Of a stretch of 64,000 nt of DNA, positions 8,831 to 17,990 are shown piece after piece. The translations under genes and the position numbers were made by a program. The stretch is taken from assembly GCA_003216355.1 (NCBI GenBank), contig QCIX01000002.1, positions 33,358 through 97,357 on the forward strand, given 5' to 3'. Below the pieces are notes generated by a model. The model was not told the origin of the DNA. It made no database searches and saw only the letters and a list, made by a program, of their open reading frames with translations. Within the stretch, counting starts at the first letter, position 1. Every line of letters starts with the position of its first letter. The DNA is from Prochlorococcus sp. AG-402-N23. GTDB lineage: Bacteria; Cyanobacteriota; Cyanobacteriia; PCC-6307; Cyanobiaceae.

Positions 8831-10255
8831 TTAGAAATTTGAGATAATTTCTTCAGCAAAACTGCTGCAGGATAAGGGTTCTACTTTTGGTTCCATTAAG
8901 CGTGCTAGATCATAGGTGACTTTTTTTTGCTCTATTGCCTTACTTAAACCATTAGTAACTAACTTAGCTGCCTCATCCCAACCAAAATATTCAAGCATCA
9001 TTACACCACTAAGAATTACTGAACCTGGATTAATCTTATTTAAGCCTGCATGTTTTGGCGCAGTACCGTGCGTAGCTTCGAAAATTGCTGCATTATCTCC
9101 AATATTTGCACCAGGAGCCATACCTAGGCCACCAACAATTGCTGCAGCTGCATCAGAAACATAGTCTCCATTGAGATTTAAGGTTGCAAGAATTGAATAT
9201 TCTTGAGGCCTAGTTTGTATTTGTTGAAATATACTATCAGCTATCCGATCATCAACAAGAATAAGTTCTTTCCATTTTCCATCTCCGTGAGAATTTGATA
9301 TTGATGCAATAACTTCTTTAATTTCTTCGCAAATGAATGCTTTTTTGTTATTTGTAAGCTTGTCAAAACCTGGTTCAATTTTTCGAGCATTATTTTCAAT
9401 TGTAATTTCTGGATTTTTCTGAATATTATCTAAAATCCAGCTCTCTCTTTCTGTGATGCAATCTTCTCTAAATTCATTTACTGCTAATTCATATCCCCAA
9501 TCTCTAAATGCACCTTCTGTATATTTCATAATATTCCCTTTATGTACAAGAGTCACATGCCTTTTATTTCCTGATAATCTTTTGGCATGTTCAATAGCTT
9601 TTCTAATATGCCTTTGGCTACCAGATTTACTCACCGGTTTTATTCCAATACCTGATCCGTTTGGTATAGATCTATTTTTTAAATTTTTACTTTTTGGTAT
9701 GACAACGTTATTTAAGTGATTAATTAATTCAAGACAATTATTATCCTCCGCTTCCCATTCAATTCCCATGTAGATATCCTCAGTATTTTCTCTATAAACA
9801 ATAACGTCTAAATTTTGGGGATTTTTGTGAGGGCTTGGAGTCCCTGAATAATATTTGCATGGTCTAACACAGCTATATAAATCAAATATTTGTCTTAATG
9901 CAACATTCAGAGATCTAATACCTCCACCGATGGGGGTCGTTAAAGGTCCTTTGATGGCTACACCAAAGTGTTTGATTGCTTCAATAGTATCTTGAGGGAG
10001 GTAGTTATATGTTCCATAAAGTTCACAAGCTTCATCGCCTGCATAGACTTTAAACCAATTAATTTTTCTTTCATCTCCATAGCTTTTTTTAATAGCTGAA
10101 TCGAGAACGATTTGAGTTGCAGGCCAAATATCAACTCCAGTACCATCACCCCTAATAAATGGGACAATTGGATTATTAGGAACATTAGGTTTGCCTTGAT
10201 TAAAAGTTATTATCTCGCCTTCATTAGGTAAAGTTAATTTTTCAAATTTTGGCAT
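8831..10255 (-). CDS. icd: Isocitrate dehydrogenase, NADP-dependent
   Basis: A 474-residue enzyme converting isocitrate to 2-oxoglutarate and CO2 with reduction of NADP+. Recognisable blocks are FIRGDGTGVDIWP near residue 33, YRENTEDIYMGIEWE in the substrate site, the metal-binding region NLNGDYVSDAAAAIVGGLG, and ATHGTAPKHAG in the NADP site. Length and order match the bacterial NADP enzyme. In cyanobacteria the product is the carbon skeleton for ammonium assimilation and the signal sensed by NtcA and PII, so NtcA control is likely, but I do not see an unambiguous NtcA box in the 115 bases upstream. Confidence 0.97.
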   Translation of the reverse strand: MPKFEKLTLPNEGEIITFNQGKPNVPNNPIVPFIRGDGTGVDIWPATQIVLDSAIKKSYGDERKINWFKVYAGDEACELYGTYNYLPQDTIEAIKHFGVAIKGPLTTPIGGGIRSLNVALRQIFDLYSCVRPCKYYSGTPSPHKNPQNLDVIVYRENTEDIYMGIEWEAEDNNCLELINHLNNVVIPKSKNLKNRSIPNGSGIGIKPVSKSGSQRHIRKAIEHAKRLSGNKRHVTLVHKGNIMKYTEGAFRDWGYELAVNEFREDCITERESWILDNIQKNPEITIENNARKIEPGFDKLTNNKKAFICEEIKEVIASISNSHGDGKWKELILVDDRIADSIFQQIQTRPQEYSILATLNLNGDYVSDAAAAIVGGLGMAPGANIGDNAAIFEATHGTAPKHAGLNKINPGSVILSGVMMLEYFGWDEAAKLVTNGLSKAIEQKKVTYDLARLMEPKVEPLSCSSFAEEIISNF

Positions 10256-10466
10256 AGCATTGAATTAATAAAAGATAACTCATTGAAGTTCCTCGTATTG
10301 TAATTTGCGATGAGTTATTTTCTTTAAAACCTAGAAATTTATTATTCAAATGTGAATAGAGAATAGTTTATTGATCAGCATTTCAACATCTTTATTAAAA
10401 GAAAAAGTAGTTAATAAGCAAGTTAAAGCAAATTATGTCATTTTCAAAAAAAATACTCAGCTACTT

Positions 10467-10898
10467 ATGAATGCGAGTTCAAATGTAAGTAATGTTGAAA
10501 TAGCTAATAAAATTGCTTCCACTGCAGCTTTGTTTCGGAAATATTTTCCAGATGCAAGCGTAAACTTTAGTCCCTGGGACAATTCAAATAATGAATCCAT
10601 GCAAGATACTATTGATTTTGCGTTTCATTTTCCTGGTTGGAGTCCTCTAATTGAATGTAGAGCAATACTTTTACAATTAAGAATTGAAAATGATAATAAT
10701 GGCAGAGTTCCGAAATTGTTGGGAATAATAATGCGAGGTATGATTGTTCCCTCCGAGAGATGGAGAGTGGCTACCATCGGTGATTGGGAAATGACTGGTA
10801 CTCATCTACCGCAAAAGGAACAAAAAGATAACCTGTTTTTGGTTTGTAAAGAACTTTATAAGCTATTCTCTAAAACATCCGCTGGTAACAAAAATTAG
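10467..10898 (+). CDS. Conserved cyanobacterial hypothetical protein
   Basis: A 143-residue soluble protein from ATG at 10467. A longer frame from TTG at 10371 adds 32 residues of low-complexity, basic sequence that looks like translated intergenic DNA, so the ATG is preferred. The body contains FHFPGWSPLIECRAILLQL and RGMIVPSERWRVATIGDWEMTG, which look like a compact conserved fold. No membrane segment or known catalytic motif. It lies between icd (divergent) and the bilin operon, 57 bases before ho1. I do not recognise the family. Confidence 0.72.
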   Translation: MNASSNVSNVEIANKIASTAALFRKYFPDASVNFSPWDNSNNESMQDTIDFAFHFPGWSPLIECRAILLQLRIENDNNGRVPKLLGIIMRGMIVPSERWRVATIGDWEMTGTHLPQKEQKDNLFLVCKELYKLFSKTSAGNKN

Positions 10899-10955
10899 CT
10901 GTTTTATGTTTTTTCCTTGTAGATTAAATACACTTACAAAAATAATTCAAAATAT

Positions 10956-11666
10956 ATGGCAGTTGCTCTTGCAGGACAATTAAGAGAAGGGACAAAAAAA
11001 TCCCATACTATGGCAGAAAATACTGGCTTTGTGGCTTGTTTTTTAAAAGGAGTTGTTGAAAAAAAATCTTATAGAAAATTAATTAGTGATTTATATTTTG
11101 TTTATGAAGCTATGGAAGAAGAAATTGAAAGACTGGTCAATGAGGAACATCCCGTAATAAAACCTATAGGTTTTAAATCATTATTCAGGAAAGAAACTCT
11201 TGTAAATGATCTTAAATTTTATTTTGGTGAAAACTGGAAGAATCAAATTAATATTTCTCATTCAGCAAAAGAATATGTTGAAAGAATCCGAGAGGTCGCT
11301 AAAAATTCACCAGAGCTCTTAGTTGGTCACCACTACACTCGCTATATAGGAGATTTATCTGGGGGGCAAATCTTGAAAAGGATCGCTAAAAAAGCATTAA
11401 ATTTACAGGGAAATGATGGTTTAAATTTTTATGAGTTTGAATTAATTGCTGATGAAAAGAAATTCAAGGAAGAATATTCCCTTACTTTGAATCAACTTCC
11501 AATAAATCAAAAGACGGCTGATCAAATTATTGATGAAGCTAATCAAGCTTTTACTTACAATATGAAAATGTTTAAGGAGCTTGAAGGTAACTTGATTGCT
11601 GTTTTAGGTAAGATTGTATTCAATTACATTACAAAAAAAGTTAGGAAAGGAAGTACCGAGACCTAA
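10956..11666 (+). CDS. ho1: Heme oxygenase
   Basis: A 236-residue biliverdin-forming heme oxygenase. It opens heme at the alpha-methine bridge to give biliverdin IXalpha, CO and Fe2+ with electrons from ferredoxin. Proximal-ligand candidate His17 lies in KKSHTMAEN. The distal helix is represented by [16 protein letters not shown] (about residues 126-141). It is the first gene of a three-gene unit, with pebA starting 5 bases after its stop. Together these give the route from heme to phycoerythrobilin. Confidence 0.95.
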   Translation: MAVALAGQLREGTKKSHTMAENTGFVACFLKGVVEKKSYRKLISDLYFVYEAMEEEIERLVNEEHPVIKPIGFKSLFRKETLVNDLKFYFGENWKNQINISHSAKEYVERIREVAKNSPELLVGHHYTRYIGDLSGGQILKRIAKKALNLQGNDGLNFYEFELIADEKKFKEEYSLTLNQLPINQKTADQIIDEANQAFTYNMKMFKELEGNLIAVLGKIVFNYITKKVRKGSTET

Positions 11667-11671
11667 TATTT

Positions 11672-12382
11672 ATGTTTGATTCATTAGTTGATTTCCTTAA
11701 AACCAATATTGATGAATTAAATGGAAATGAAGTACAAATATCTAGTGAATTCAAAGAACATCACAATGAAGACTCAAAATATATTATTAAAAATTGGCTT
11801 TTTTCATCTCCCGAATATAGAAAGTGGCGAATAACAAGATTAGATGGTGGCAAAAAATTACAAGTATTTAATACGGTCGCATATCCTAATTTTGATAGTG
11901 AATCGCCTATTTTAGGAGCTGATATTTTATGGTTTGGAACTTCTCAAAAGTTATTAGCAATACTTGATTATCAACCTTTAATTCAAGAAAGCAAATATCT
12001 TGAAAAATATTGTTCAAGTTTAGGAAGTATTAAGAAAAAATATTCTGCATTTGATAATAATAAAATGAAGAATATATATGATTCAAAAAAGTATTTTTCC
12101 CCATGGGTGATTATATGTAGAGGAAATAAATTAAATCTTGATAGAGATTTAAATAATATATTCCATTCATTTGTAAATAATTATTTGAACATTTATAAAT
12201 CGAATCCTGTTAATCAATTTTTAAATGCAGAAGAAATAAAGATTAACCAAATTAAATATGATAAGTACAGTTTTGAAAAAGACCCTGCAGATAAATTGTT
12301 TAAATCTTTTTTTGGAGAAAAATGGACAAAAAAATTTATCAATAAATTTCTATTTACATTAAATAAAGAGATTATTCACTGA
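11672..12382 (+). CDS. pebA: 15,16-dihydrobiliverdin:ferredoxin oxidoreductase
   Basis: A 236-residue ferredoxin-dependent bilin reductase. PebA performs the first two-electron reduction of biliverdin, at the 15,16 double bond. Family features are the central [14 protein letters not shown] strand with its conserved acidic residue, the [11 protein letters not shown] segment and the C-terminal [15 protein letters not shown] signature. It sits exactly between heme oxygenase and pebB, and the pebB start codon follows its stop with no gap. Assignment to PebA rather than PcyA or PebB rests on gene order and length. Confidence 0.92.
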   Translation: MFDSLVDFLKTNIDELNGNEVQISSEFKEHHNEDSKYIIKNWLFSSPEYRKWRITRLDGGKKLQVFNTVAYPNFDSESPILGADILWFGTSQKLLAILDYQPLIQESKYLEKYCSSLGSIKKKYSAFDNNKMKNIYDSKKYFSPWVIICRGNKLNLDRDLNNIFHSFVNNYLNIYKSNPVNQFLNAEEIKINQIKYDKYSFEKDPADKLFKSFFGEKWTKKFINKFLFTLNKEIIH

Positions 12383-13144
12383 ATGTTAATACAAGATACT
12401 ATTTTTTACAGGCCAGATTGGAGATGGCATAATTTTTTAAAATATTTAACAAATAATTTAATTAAATATAACTGTTTAGAAAAAACAATACCCTCGGAAT
12501 ATTCTTATAAAAATTCAACTTATGGTTCAAAAAAAGCAAAAAAAAATGTGAATCTATCTACTTGGGGTGTAACGCATAAAAAAAGAATTAAATTGGCAAG
12601 GGCAGTTTGTATAAATAGTCCAAATTATTCTGTTTTAAATTTTTTAATTATTCCTAATACTATTTATAACGTCCCATTTTTTGGAGTGGATTTTGTTTCT
12701 CTACCTAATAGTTATTTATTAGTGTTAGATTTTCAGCCTTCATTAAAAATACAAAATCAATACAATAATGAGTTATTAGAAAAACTTATAAAACTCAAAA
12801 ATCATTGTCATTCATCACTCCCATTAGCTGAAAAAATGTCTTCGGATGTAGCTAGATTTTTTTCTCCAGGAGTAATATGGTCAAAATTACCAAAAGAAGA
12901 AAGAAGTGATTTTTTAATTACTAATCAGCTCCATAACTCATTTAAAGAATATCTTGATTTGTATTTGGAAATTCTTTTCGAAAGCAAAGAAGTCAATATT
13001 GAACTTCAAAAAGAATTAATAAACGGTCAAAATAATTACTTGAATTATAGAAGAGATAACGATCCAGCAAGGCCAATGTTGTCGAGTTTGTTTGGTAAAG
13101 AATTTACTGAATCTTTAATTGAAGAAGTTTTATTTACTACTTAA
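12383..13144 (+). CDS. pebB: Phycoerythrobilin:ferredoxin oxidoreductase
   Basis: A 253-residue bilin reductase paralogous to the preceding gene. PebB reduces 15,16-dihydrobiliverdin to phycoerythrobilin and normally receives its substrate directly from PebA. Conserved parts are [19 protein letters not shown] (acid in the bilin pocket), [12 protein letters not shown] and the C-terminal [16 protein letters not shown]. Its start abuts the pebA stop codon, which fits tight coupling. In high-light Prochlorococcus the pathway outlives the loss of phycobilisomes. Confidence 0.93.
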   Translation: MLIQDTIFYRPDWRWHNFLKYLTNNLIKYNCLEKTIPSEYSYKNSTYGSKKAKKNVNLSTWGVTHKKRIKLARAVCINSPNYSVLNFLIIPNTIYNVPFFGVDFVSLPNSYLLVLDFQPSLKIQNQYNNELLEKLIKLKNHCHSSLPLAEKMSSDVARFFSPGVIWSKLPKEERSDFLITNQLHNSFKEYLDLYLEILFESKEVNIELQKELINGQNNYLNYRRDNDPARPMLSSLFGKEFTESLIEEVLFTT

Positions 13145-13176
13145 AAGTCTTATAATCTATTGGAATTTGAAATCAT

Positions 13177-13650
13177 ATGAATAAAATTTCTGTTCTTTTT
13201 GTATGTTTGGGAAATATTTGTAGGTCTCCTGCAGCAGAGGCTATTTTTATAAGTCTACTTGAAAAGAAGGGATTAACCGATGGCTTTATTGTAGATTCTG
13301 CTGGAACTGGGAGTTGGCATATTGGGAAAAAAGCTGACTCTAGGATGAGAATTGCGGCAGAAAGAAGAGATATAAATATCTTAAGCAGGGCTCGTCAAAT
13401 TACTAGTAAAGATTTTGACGAATTTAACTATATTCTTGCGATGGACGATTCAAATTTTAGAAATATTCAAGATCTAAAAAATAGAACAGCTTCAACTGGT
13501 TTTGCATCAATAAAAAAAATACAAGACTATAGATCAGTTTTTAATGAGCAAGAAGTTCCTGACCCATATTTTGGAGGTGATGAGGGCTTCGATTATGTCC
13601 TTGATATTTTAGAAGACTCTGTAAACGGTTTTTTGGAAAGTATTTCTTGA
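13177..13650 (+). CDS. Low-molecular-weight protein-tyrosine phosphatase
   Basis: A 157-residue phosphatase. The P-loop CLGNICRS starts at Cys10 with Arg16, and the general acid is Asp129 in PDPYFGG, so all catalytic residues are present. Family members remove phosphate from tyrosine or act on small phosphoesters. Arsenate reductases share the fold but need extra cysteines that are not evident here. It lies 32 bases after pebB, possibly on the same transcript, and its end is 2 bases from the convergent panC-cmk gene. Confidence 0.9.
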   Translation: MNKISVLFVCLGNICRSPAAEAIFISLLEKKGLTDGFIVDSAGTGSWHIGKKADSRMRIAAERRDINILSRARQITSKDFDEFNYILAMDDSNFRNIQDLKNRTASTGFASIKKIQDYRSVFNEQEVPDPYFGGDEGFDYVLDILEDSVNGFLESIS

Positions 13651-13652
13651 AT

Positions 13653-15185
13653 TTATCTGATCTCAGTCTCTTTAGGAATCTTGTCATTATAAAGGTCAAT
13701 AATTTTATCCACTACCTCATTAATTGAATATCCATCCGTAATAATTTCTATTGCGTCATTCGCTTTTATTAGAGGTGAAATTTCCCTATTGGAATCTTCA
13801 AAATCTCTTTTCTTTAAAAGTTCTTTTAATGTATGAAGGTCTATTTCTTGAGAGTCTTTACTATTTTTATCAGATTTTCTTCTTTTTGCTCTTTCATCGA
13901 TGCTAGCAGTTAAAAATATTTTAAGTTCTGCATGAGGAAAAACAGTAGTTCCTATATCTCTTCCCTCAGCTACAAGTCCGCCTGATGCTCCAATTTTTCT
14001 TTGTTCTTCTACTAAGAATTTTCTTACTTCTTTTATTGAGGAAATTTTAGAAACGATGGAACTAATCTCTTGCGACCTAATTTCTTCAGTAACACAGTAG
14101 TTATTAACATAAACATCCTGATGTGAATTTGTATTCGACTTGAAAACTATAGATATATCTTTAAGAATATCCTGTAATTTTTTTTCTTTTTTATAATCAA
14201 TATTTTCTTTTATCATAAGCCAACTCAATGCCCTATACATTGCGCCAGTATCTAAATATAAAAGTTTAAGTTTCTTAGCTATTGACTTTGTTACTGTACT
14301 TTTACCTGAACCTGCAGGACCATCAATTGCAATAATCGGTCTTCTTTTCATTAGAAAAACGTGATCAATTAATCTTGTCTCTCCACATTTTATCGCACCA
14401 GCCAATAACGTAATATTATCCTCAAGTCTTGCTTTTTGGAGTGTATGAGGGTGTAAATGTTCTAAATATTCAATTGAAATTTTTTTTGCTGATAGCTTCT
14501 TAATTATTTGGTTTAAATTGATCTTTTTATCTTGTTGAAAATTTGTTTTTGCTTCTAATAACTCACTTGAAAAAAACCTAATCAATTTTCTTTCGTTTTT
14601 TGATAAATGTACATTACGTGAACTTAAAGGAATTCCATCAAAATCTCTTTGTGTAGGTATGGATTTAATAGCAACATTTAATTTCTTTCTAAGGACAAGA
14701 TTTTTTAAAATTAAAAGTTGTTGCCAATCTTTTTCTCCTAAGTAAAGATTTTTTGGCTTGATGAGATTAAGTAATCTATAAACTACTGTACAAACGCCAT
14801 CAAAATGTCCAATTCGATTTAATCCACATAATGCAGAAGATAATTCTTTTGGAGCTTTTATGAATTTAATATTTTTATTATTCGGTGGATATATATCTTC
14901 ATTACTTGGGATGAAGATAGCATCTGCGCCATTTGAAAAGGAGATTTTTATATCATTATCAAGTGTTTTAGGGTAATTCTCTAAATCTAACTTGTTATCA
15001 AATTGAAGTGGATTAATAAAAATACTTACTAAATTAACATTAGAATTATCATTTTTTGCTGTTGATATTAGTTTAATATGACCATCATGAAGATTACCCA
15101 TTGTTGGAATGAAATTAATTTCACTATTTATATTTCTCCTCCAATTTTCTATTTCTTCAGTTTTCCTTATGATTACTTTCTTCAC
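13653..15185 (-). CDS. panC/cmk: Bifunctional pantothenate synthetase / cytidylate kinase
   Basis: A 510-residue fusion. Residues 1 to about 280 are pantoate-beta-alanine ligase (PTMGNLHDGH nucleotide-binding motif at 27-36; ISTAKN and LGEKDWQQL later), making pantothenate for coenzyme A. From about residue 283 follows cytidylate kinase with P-loop GPAGSGKST (about 286-294), LDTGAMYRAL and VAEGRDIGTTVFP, which phosphorylates CMP and dCMP. The fusion is typical of cyanobacteria, so it is not a misassembly. The start is GTG at 15185; no better ATG precedes the ligase motif. Confidence 0.96.
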   Translation of the reverse strand: MKKVIIRKTEEIENWRRNINSEINFIPTMGNLHDGHIKLISTAKNDNSNVNLVSIFINPLQFDNKLDLENYPKTLDNDIKISFSNGADAIFIPSNEDIYPPNNKNIKFIKAPKELSSALCGLNRIGHFDGVCTVVYRLLNLIKPKNLYLGEKDWQQLLILKNLVLRKKLNVAIKSIPTQRDFDGIPLSSRNVHLSKNERKLIRFFSSELLEAKTNFQQDKKINLNQIIKKLSAKKISIEYLEHLHPHTLQKARLEDNITLLAGAIKCGETRLIDHVFLMKRRPIIAIDGPAGSGKSTVTKSIAKKLKLLYLDTGAMYRALSWLMIKENIDYKKEKKLQDILKDISIVFKSNTNSHQDVYVNNYCVTEEIRSQEISSIVSKISSIKEVRKFLVEEQRKIGASGGLVAEGRDIGTTVFPHAELKIFLTASIDERAKRRKSDKNSKDSQEIDLHTLKELLKKRDFEDSNREISPLIKANDAIEIITDGYSINEVVDKIIDLYNDKIPKETEIR

Positions 15186-15283
15186 TTTGTTTTTAAAAAA
15201 TAAATCTATTTGATAAATAATTACTGGACAAAAGCAATCTTAGGAGGAATATCTATATAGGGAAAGTCTATCATTTTTATTTC

Positions 15284-16327
15284 ATGGATTACAAAACATC
15301 AGGTGTTGATATAGAAGCTGGGCGAGAATTTGTTACCGAAATTAAACAGGCAGTTGAAGGAACTCATACATCTAATGTGATTGAGGGTATTGGTGGGTTC
15401 GGAGGTTTGTTTAGAATTCCTATCGATAGTTTTAAAAAACCAGTTCTTGTTTCAGGGACTGATGGTGTTGGAACAAAATTAGAATTAGCTCAAAGTAAAA
15501 ACTTTCACTTTGAGGTCGGTATTGATTTAGTTGCTATGTGCATGAACGATATCATTACTAGTGGTGCAAAACCTTTATTTTTTCTAGATTATATTGCTAC
15601 CGGTAAGCTTGATAAGAAACAATTATTGAGGGTTGTTCAGGGAATTTCACATGGATGCGGAGAAAATAACTGTTCATTACTCGGCGGAGAAACTGCTGAA
15701 ATGCCTGGATTTTATTCAAAAAATAAGTATGATCTTGCAGGATTTTGTGTTGGAATAGTTGATGAGGATAAGCTTATTAATGGTAAAAAAGTCTCTGAAA
15801 ATGACTTAATAATTGCTTTAAAAAGTAATGGAGTACATAGTAACGGCTTTAGTTTAGTAAGGAAAATTATTCAAAACAATAATCAAATAGATAAAGAATT
15901 TGAAAAAGTTTCTCACTTAAATTTTTATGATGAGTTATTGAAACCTACAAAAATTTACAATAATGTGATTAACCAAATGTTATCTGAAGATATAGAAATT
16001 AAAGCAATGTCTCATATAACTGGAGGAGGAATTCCAGAAAATTTACCAAGATGTATTCCTTCTGATTTTATTCCTTATATCAATACCAGTTCTTGGGAAA
16101 TACCTATTTTATTTAAATTCCTAAAAGAGAAAGGAGCGATTCCTGAAAAAGATTTCTGGAATACTTTCAATCTTGGAGTGGGGTTTTGTTTAATTATTGA
16201 TAAACAATTTAAGGACGCGATATTAAATATCTGCAAAGATCATGAAATAGATAGTTGGGAGATTGGAAAAATAGTTCGAAAAAATGAATCAACAATTAGT
16301 AAATTTTTGCCAGAAATTTTAACTTAA
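15284..16327 (+). CDS. purM: Phosphoribosylformylglycinamidine cyclo-ligase (AIR synthetase)
   Basis: A 347-residue enzyme of purine synthesis that closes the imidazole ring of formylglycinamidine ribonucleotide using ATP. The N-terminus DYKTSGVDIEAG, the GTDGVGTKLELA phosphate/ATP motif (about residues 58-69), the CMNDI segment, LLGGETAEMPGFY and HITGGGIPENLPR match PurM throughout. It is divergent from panC-cmk across a 98-base gap that must hold both promoters. An AGGAGG sequence in that gap at 15242 is 42 bases before the ATG, too far to act as its ribosome-binding site. Confidence 0.96.
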   Translation: MDYKTSGVDIEAGREFVTEIKQAVEGTHTSNVIEGIGGFGGLFRIPIDSFKKPVLVSGTDGVGTKLELAQSKNFHFEVGIDLVAMCMNDIITSGAKPLFFLDYIATGKLDKKQLLRVVQGISHGCGENNCSLLGGETAEMPGFYSKNKYDLAGFCVGIVDEDKLINGKKVSENDLIIALKSNGVHSNGFSLVRKIIQNNNQIDKEFEKVSHLNFYDELLKPTKIYNNVINQMLSEDIEIKAMSHITGGGIPENLPRCIPSDFIPYINTSSWEIPILFKFLKEKGAIPEKDFWNTFNLGVGFCLIIDKQFKDAILNICKDHEIDSWEIGKIVRKNESTISKFLPEILT

Positions 16328-16459
16328 ATTTTTTCCTCTTTTTATAATGAGTTTTAAAAAATTATTTTTTATACCCAAATGAAAAAGTTAGATGTAATAT
16401 AATAAAATCACCGCCGAATTATATCGGAAGTTTAAGTATTAAGATTTAACCTTTATTCA

Positions 16460-17104
16460 ATGCCCTTTGCAAATAATCAAAGAATTACACGTAGACGTAG
16501 TTCAGCTGGCCCTACACCTCCAAAAAGACCAATAGGTAATAATTCTGAATCAATTGGTAGACAGGCTCAAGGCCCAAGACCAACTTTCTTGACACTAAGG
16601 GATCATGGGAAAGTTTTTGTCGCTGATTTACCTAATTTGTCCGATGGTCAATTGGCGCATATTAGTAAAGAAGCTAATGAAGTTTTAAATAGTTTGGAAA
16701 AAAGACTTAGTGATCTTGAAAATGAACCTAATGTTAATAATCCGGAAAACGATACGCTAATAAAAGCCTCTACCAAAAGAGATGTCACACTGAGGTTTAT
16801 TAAATCAATAGAAGAAGAACAAGAACATAGAAAGAATAATCCTGCTTTACGAGATGCTGCCTCTGAATCTTTACCGAGAACTTTTCTAGAAGTTGCTAGA
16901 CATAGATTGCCTGGAGCAACTTTTGATTCACTACTTCGAGAGGCTCTTGAAGCTTGTTCAGTTGATGAGAGTACTGAAGAAAATCAAGTTATTGATGAGC
17001 CTAAAGAAACTGTAAAAATTATGGATATACCCTCTTCCAACACAAATGCTTCACTTGTTGTTAGTATCGATTCAAGTGATGATTCCAAGAATGACTCTAT
17101 TTGA
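16460..17104 (+). CDS. Conserved picocyanobacterial hypothetical protein
   Basis: A 214-residue soluble, charged protein. The first 35 residues are basic and disordered in appearance (RRRSSAGPTPPKRP). A helical core follows with SDGQLAHISKEANEVLNSL and a second block, LPRTFLEVARHRLPGATFDSL, near residues 145-165. The tail is acidic and serine-rich. No enzyme motif or membrane segment is visible. The next small gene starts inside its last 14 bases. I do not recognise the family; function unknown. Confidence 0.75.
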   Translation: MPFANNQRITRRRSSAGPTPPKRPIGNNSESIGRQAQGPRPTFLTLRDHGKVFVADLPNLSDGQLAHISKEANEVLNSLEKRLSDLENEPNVNNPENDTLIKASTKRDVTLRFIKSIEEEQEHRKNNPALRDAASESLPRTFLEVARHRLPGATFDSLLREALEACSVDESTEENQVIDEPKETVKIMDIPSSNTNASLVVSIDSSDDSKNDSI

Positions 17105-17258
17105 TTTAACACAAGAGTTAATAAGTTTTAAAGACCAAAATAATTCAAAAATTAACCTTACTTCAGAGAAAGATCCTATTTTATGTAATCATTGCAAAAG
17201 GACTGCATCAAATGGTGTTAGATGTTTAGGAATGTGTGTAGCAGATAATGATTACTAA
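17091..17258 (+). CDS. Small cysteine-rich protein
   Basis: A 55-residue protein starting at ATG 17091, overlapping the preceding gene by 14 bases in another frame. The C-terminal half reads CNHCKRTASNGVRCLGMC: one CxxC and a second Cx3C spaced 9 residues apart, like a miniature zinc ribbon. In-frame ATGs upstream (17046, 17079) give only frame-shifted copies of the neighbour's coding sequence, so the later ATG is preferred. The overlap suggests translational coupling. Function unknown; metal binding is inferred. Confidence 0.62.
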   Translation: MTLFDLTQELISFKDQNNSKINLTSEKDPILCNHCKRTASNGVRCLGMCVADNDY

Positions 17259-17318
17259 AATAATAAATTCATTTAATTTTATTTATTATTCACTTATATA
17301 TTATTGAAGGGATAATTT

Positions 17319-17702
17319 CTATTTCTTGGAATTTCTCAAAGGTATAAAATATATAATTAAACAACCAAATGGATTAATTATATTTAAGAAAGTCCAATAC
17401 CATTTTGCTCCTGCAGACCTTAAACATCTGACTGTAAAAGGAATTTGCACAACAATACTACCAATTAGATAAATTGCACGAAATATTGCTAATAACTGAT
17501 AGATAACGGTAATTACTTCTGAGAGAATACCAATTTCTATAGTTGAATATTGGATATTAAGGAGAACGTTTTTGAAAAGAGATGAGACGATAATTATTAG
17601 ATAATGTAATGAATAATATTCTAAAAATTCTTTTTTGGATGATTCCCCTTTATATTTAAAACCTTGTCTCCAAACTGTTTTAAGTAAATTTAGATATTTC
17701 AT
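17319..17702 (-). CDS. DUF805-family small membrane protein, outer copy
   Basis: A 127-residue protein with about three to four hydrophobic segments (about residues 32-50, 62-82, 84-98 and 105-122). The FTVRCLRSAGAKWYW segment corresponds to the RRLHDxGxSxWW signature of DUF805 (YhaH-type) membrane proteins, whose function is not established. It is a close paralogue of the protein at 18890-19288: the first 30 residues and the last 40 are nearly identical, the middle diverges and has an 8-residue indel. It belongs to the direct repeat unit that ends at the tRNA-Cys fragment at 17970. Confidence 0.72.
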   Translation of the reverse strand: MKYLNLLKTVWRQGFKYKGESSKKEFLEYYSLHYLIIIVSSLFKNVLLNIQYSTIEIGILSEVITVIYQLLAIFRAIYLIGSIVVQIPFTVRCLRSAGAKWYWTFLNIINPFGCLIIYFIPLRNSKK

Positions 17703-17990
17703 TTTAAGTTGTGAATAATATTTATTATCTAATTTATATTTTTTTAAAAAACAGTTTTTAAAAATTTAATTTAAGTTATTTAGTAAAAGATGTAAGTTGT
17801 AATAAATTTATTGCGATAATGTAAAGAAGGCAGAATTTCTCTAAAGAAAAACAACAAAACTTACCATCCACTTACAGTCCTATTTTTTTAAGCATTTAAT
17901 GAATAACAAATATTCAAAACTTAAGGTATTGGAGGGGTTTATAGGGAATTTTGTAGACAAAATAAAGAAGGCGGCACCCAGATTCGAACA
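17703..17990. repeat. Direct repeat, outer copy: noncoding arm between DUF805 gene and tRNA-Cys fragment
   Basis: This noncoding DNA repeats at 19289-19577. The two copies share a 32-base identical block (17799-17830 and 19386-19417) containing the palindrome AATAAATTTATT, then a TTACCATCC element, then ATGAATAACAAATATTCAAA, then the tRNA-Cys 3' end. The offset is 1587 bases for both the 32-base block and the tRNA end, so no net insertion or deletion separates the copies over this span. The repeat continues leftwards into the adjacent DUF805 gene. Confidence 0.85.
17970..17989 (-). repeat. Truncated tRNA-Cys 3' end (att-like remnant)
   Basis: Twenty bases identical to the 3' part of the intact tRNA-Cys (19557-19576): acceptor 3' strand plus most of the T-arm. 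Weaker similarity runs on through GATAAA to about 18003, then stops before the anticodon. It cannot form a tRNA because the D-arm, anticodon arm and 5' acceptor strand are missing. A partial tRNA 3' end a short distance downstream of the complete gene is the usual footprint of site-specific integration into that tRNA. Confidence 0.75.

Noticed and set aside
10371..10466. Upstream TTG start extending the hypothetical gene
   Set aside because: The added 32 residues look like translated intergenic DNA; the ATG at 10467 begins the compact part.
13653..15185. panC and cmk as two separate genes or an assembly join
   Set aside because: One continuous frame with both catalytic motif sets; this fusion is normal in cyanobacteria.
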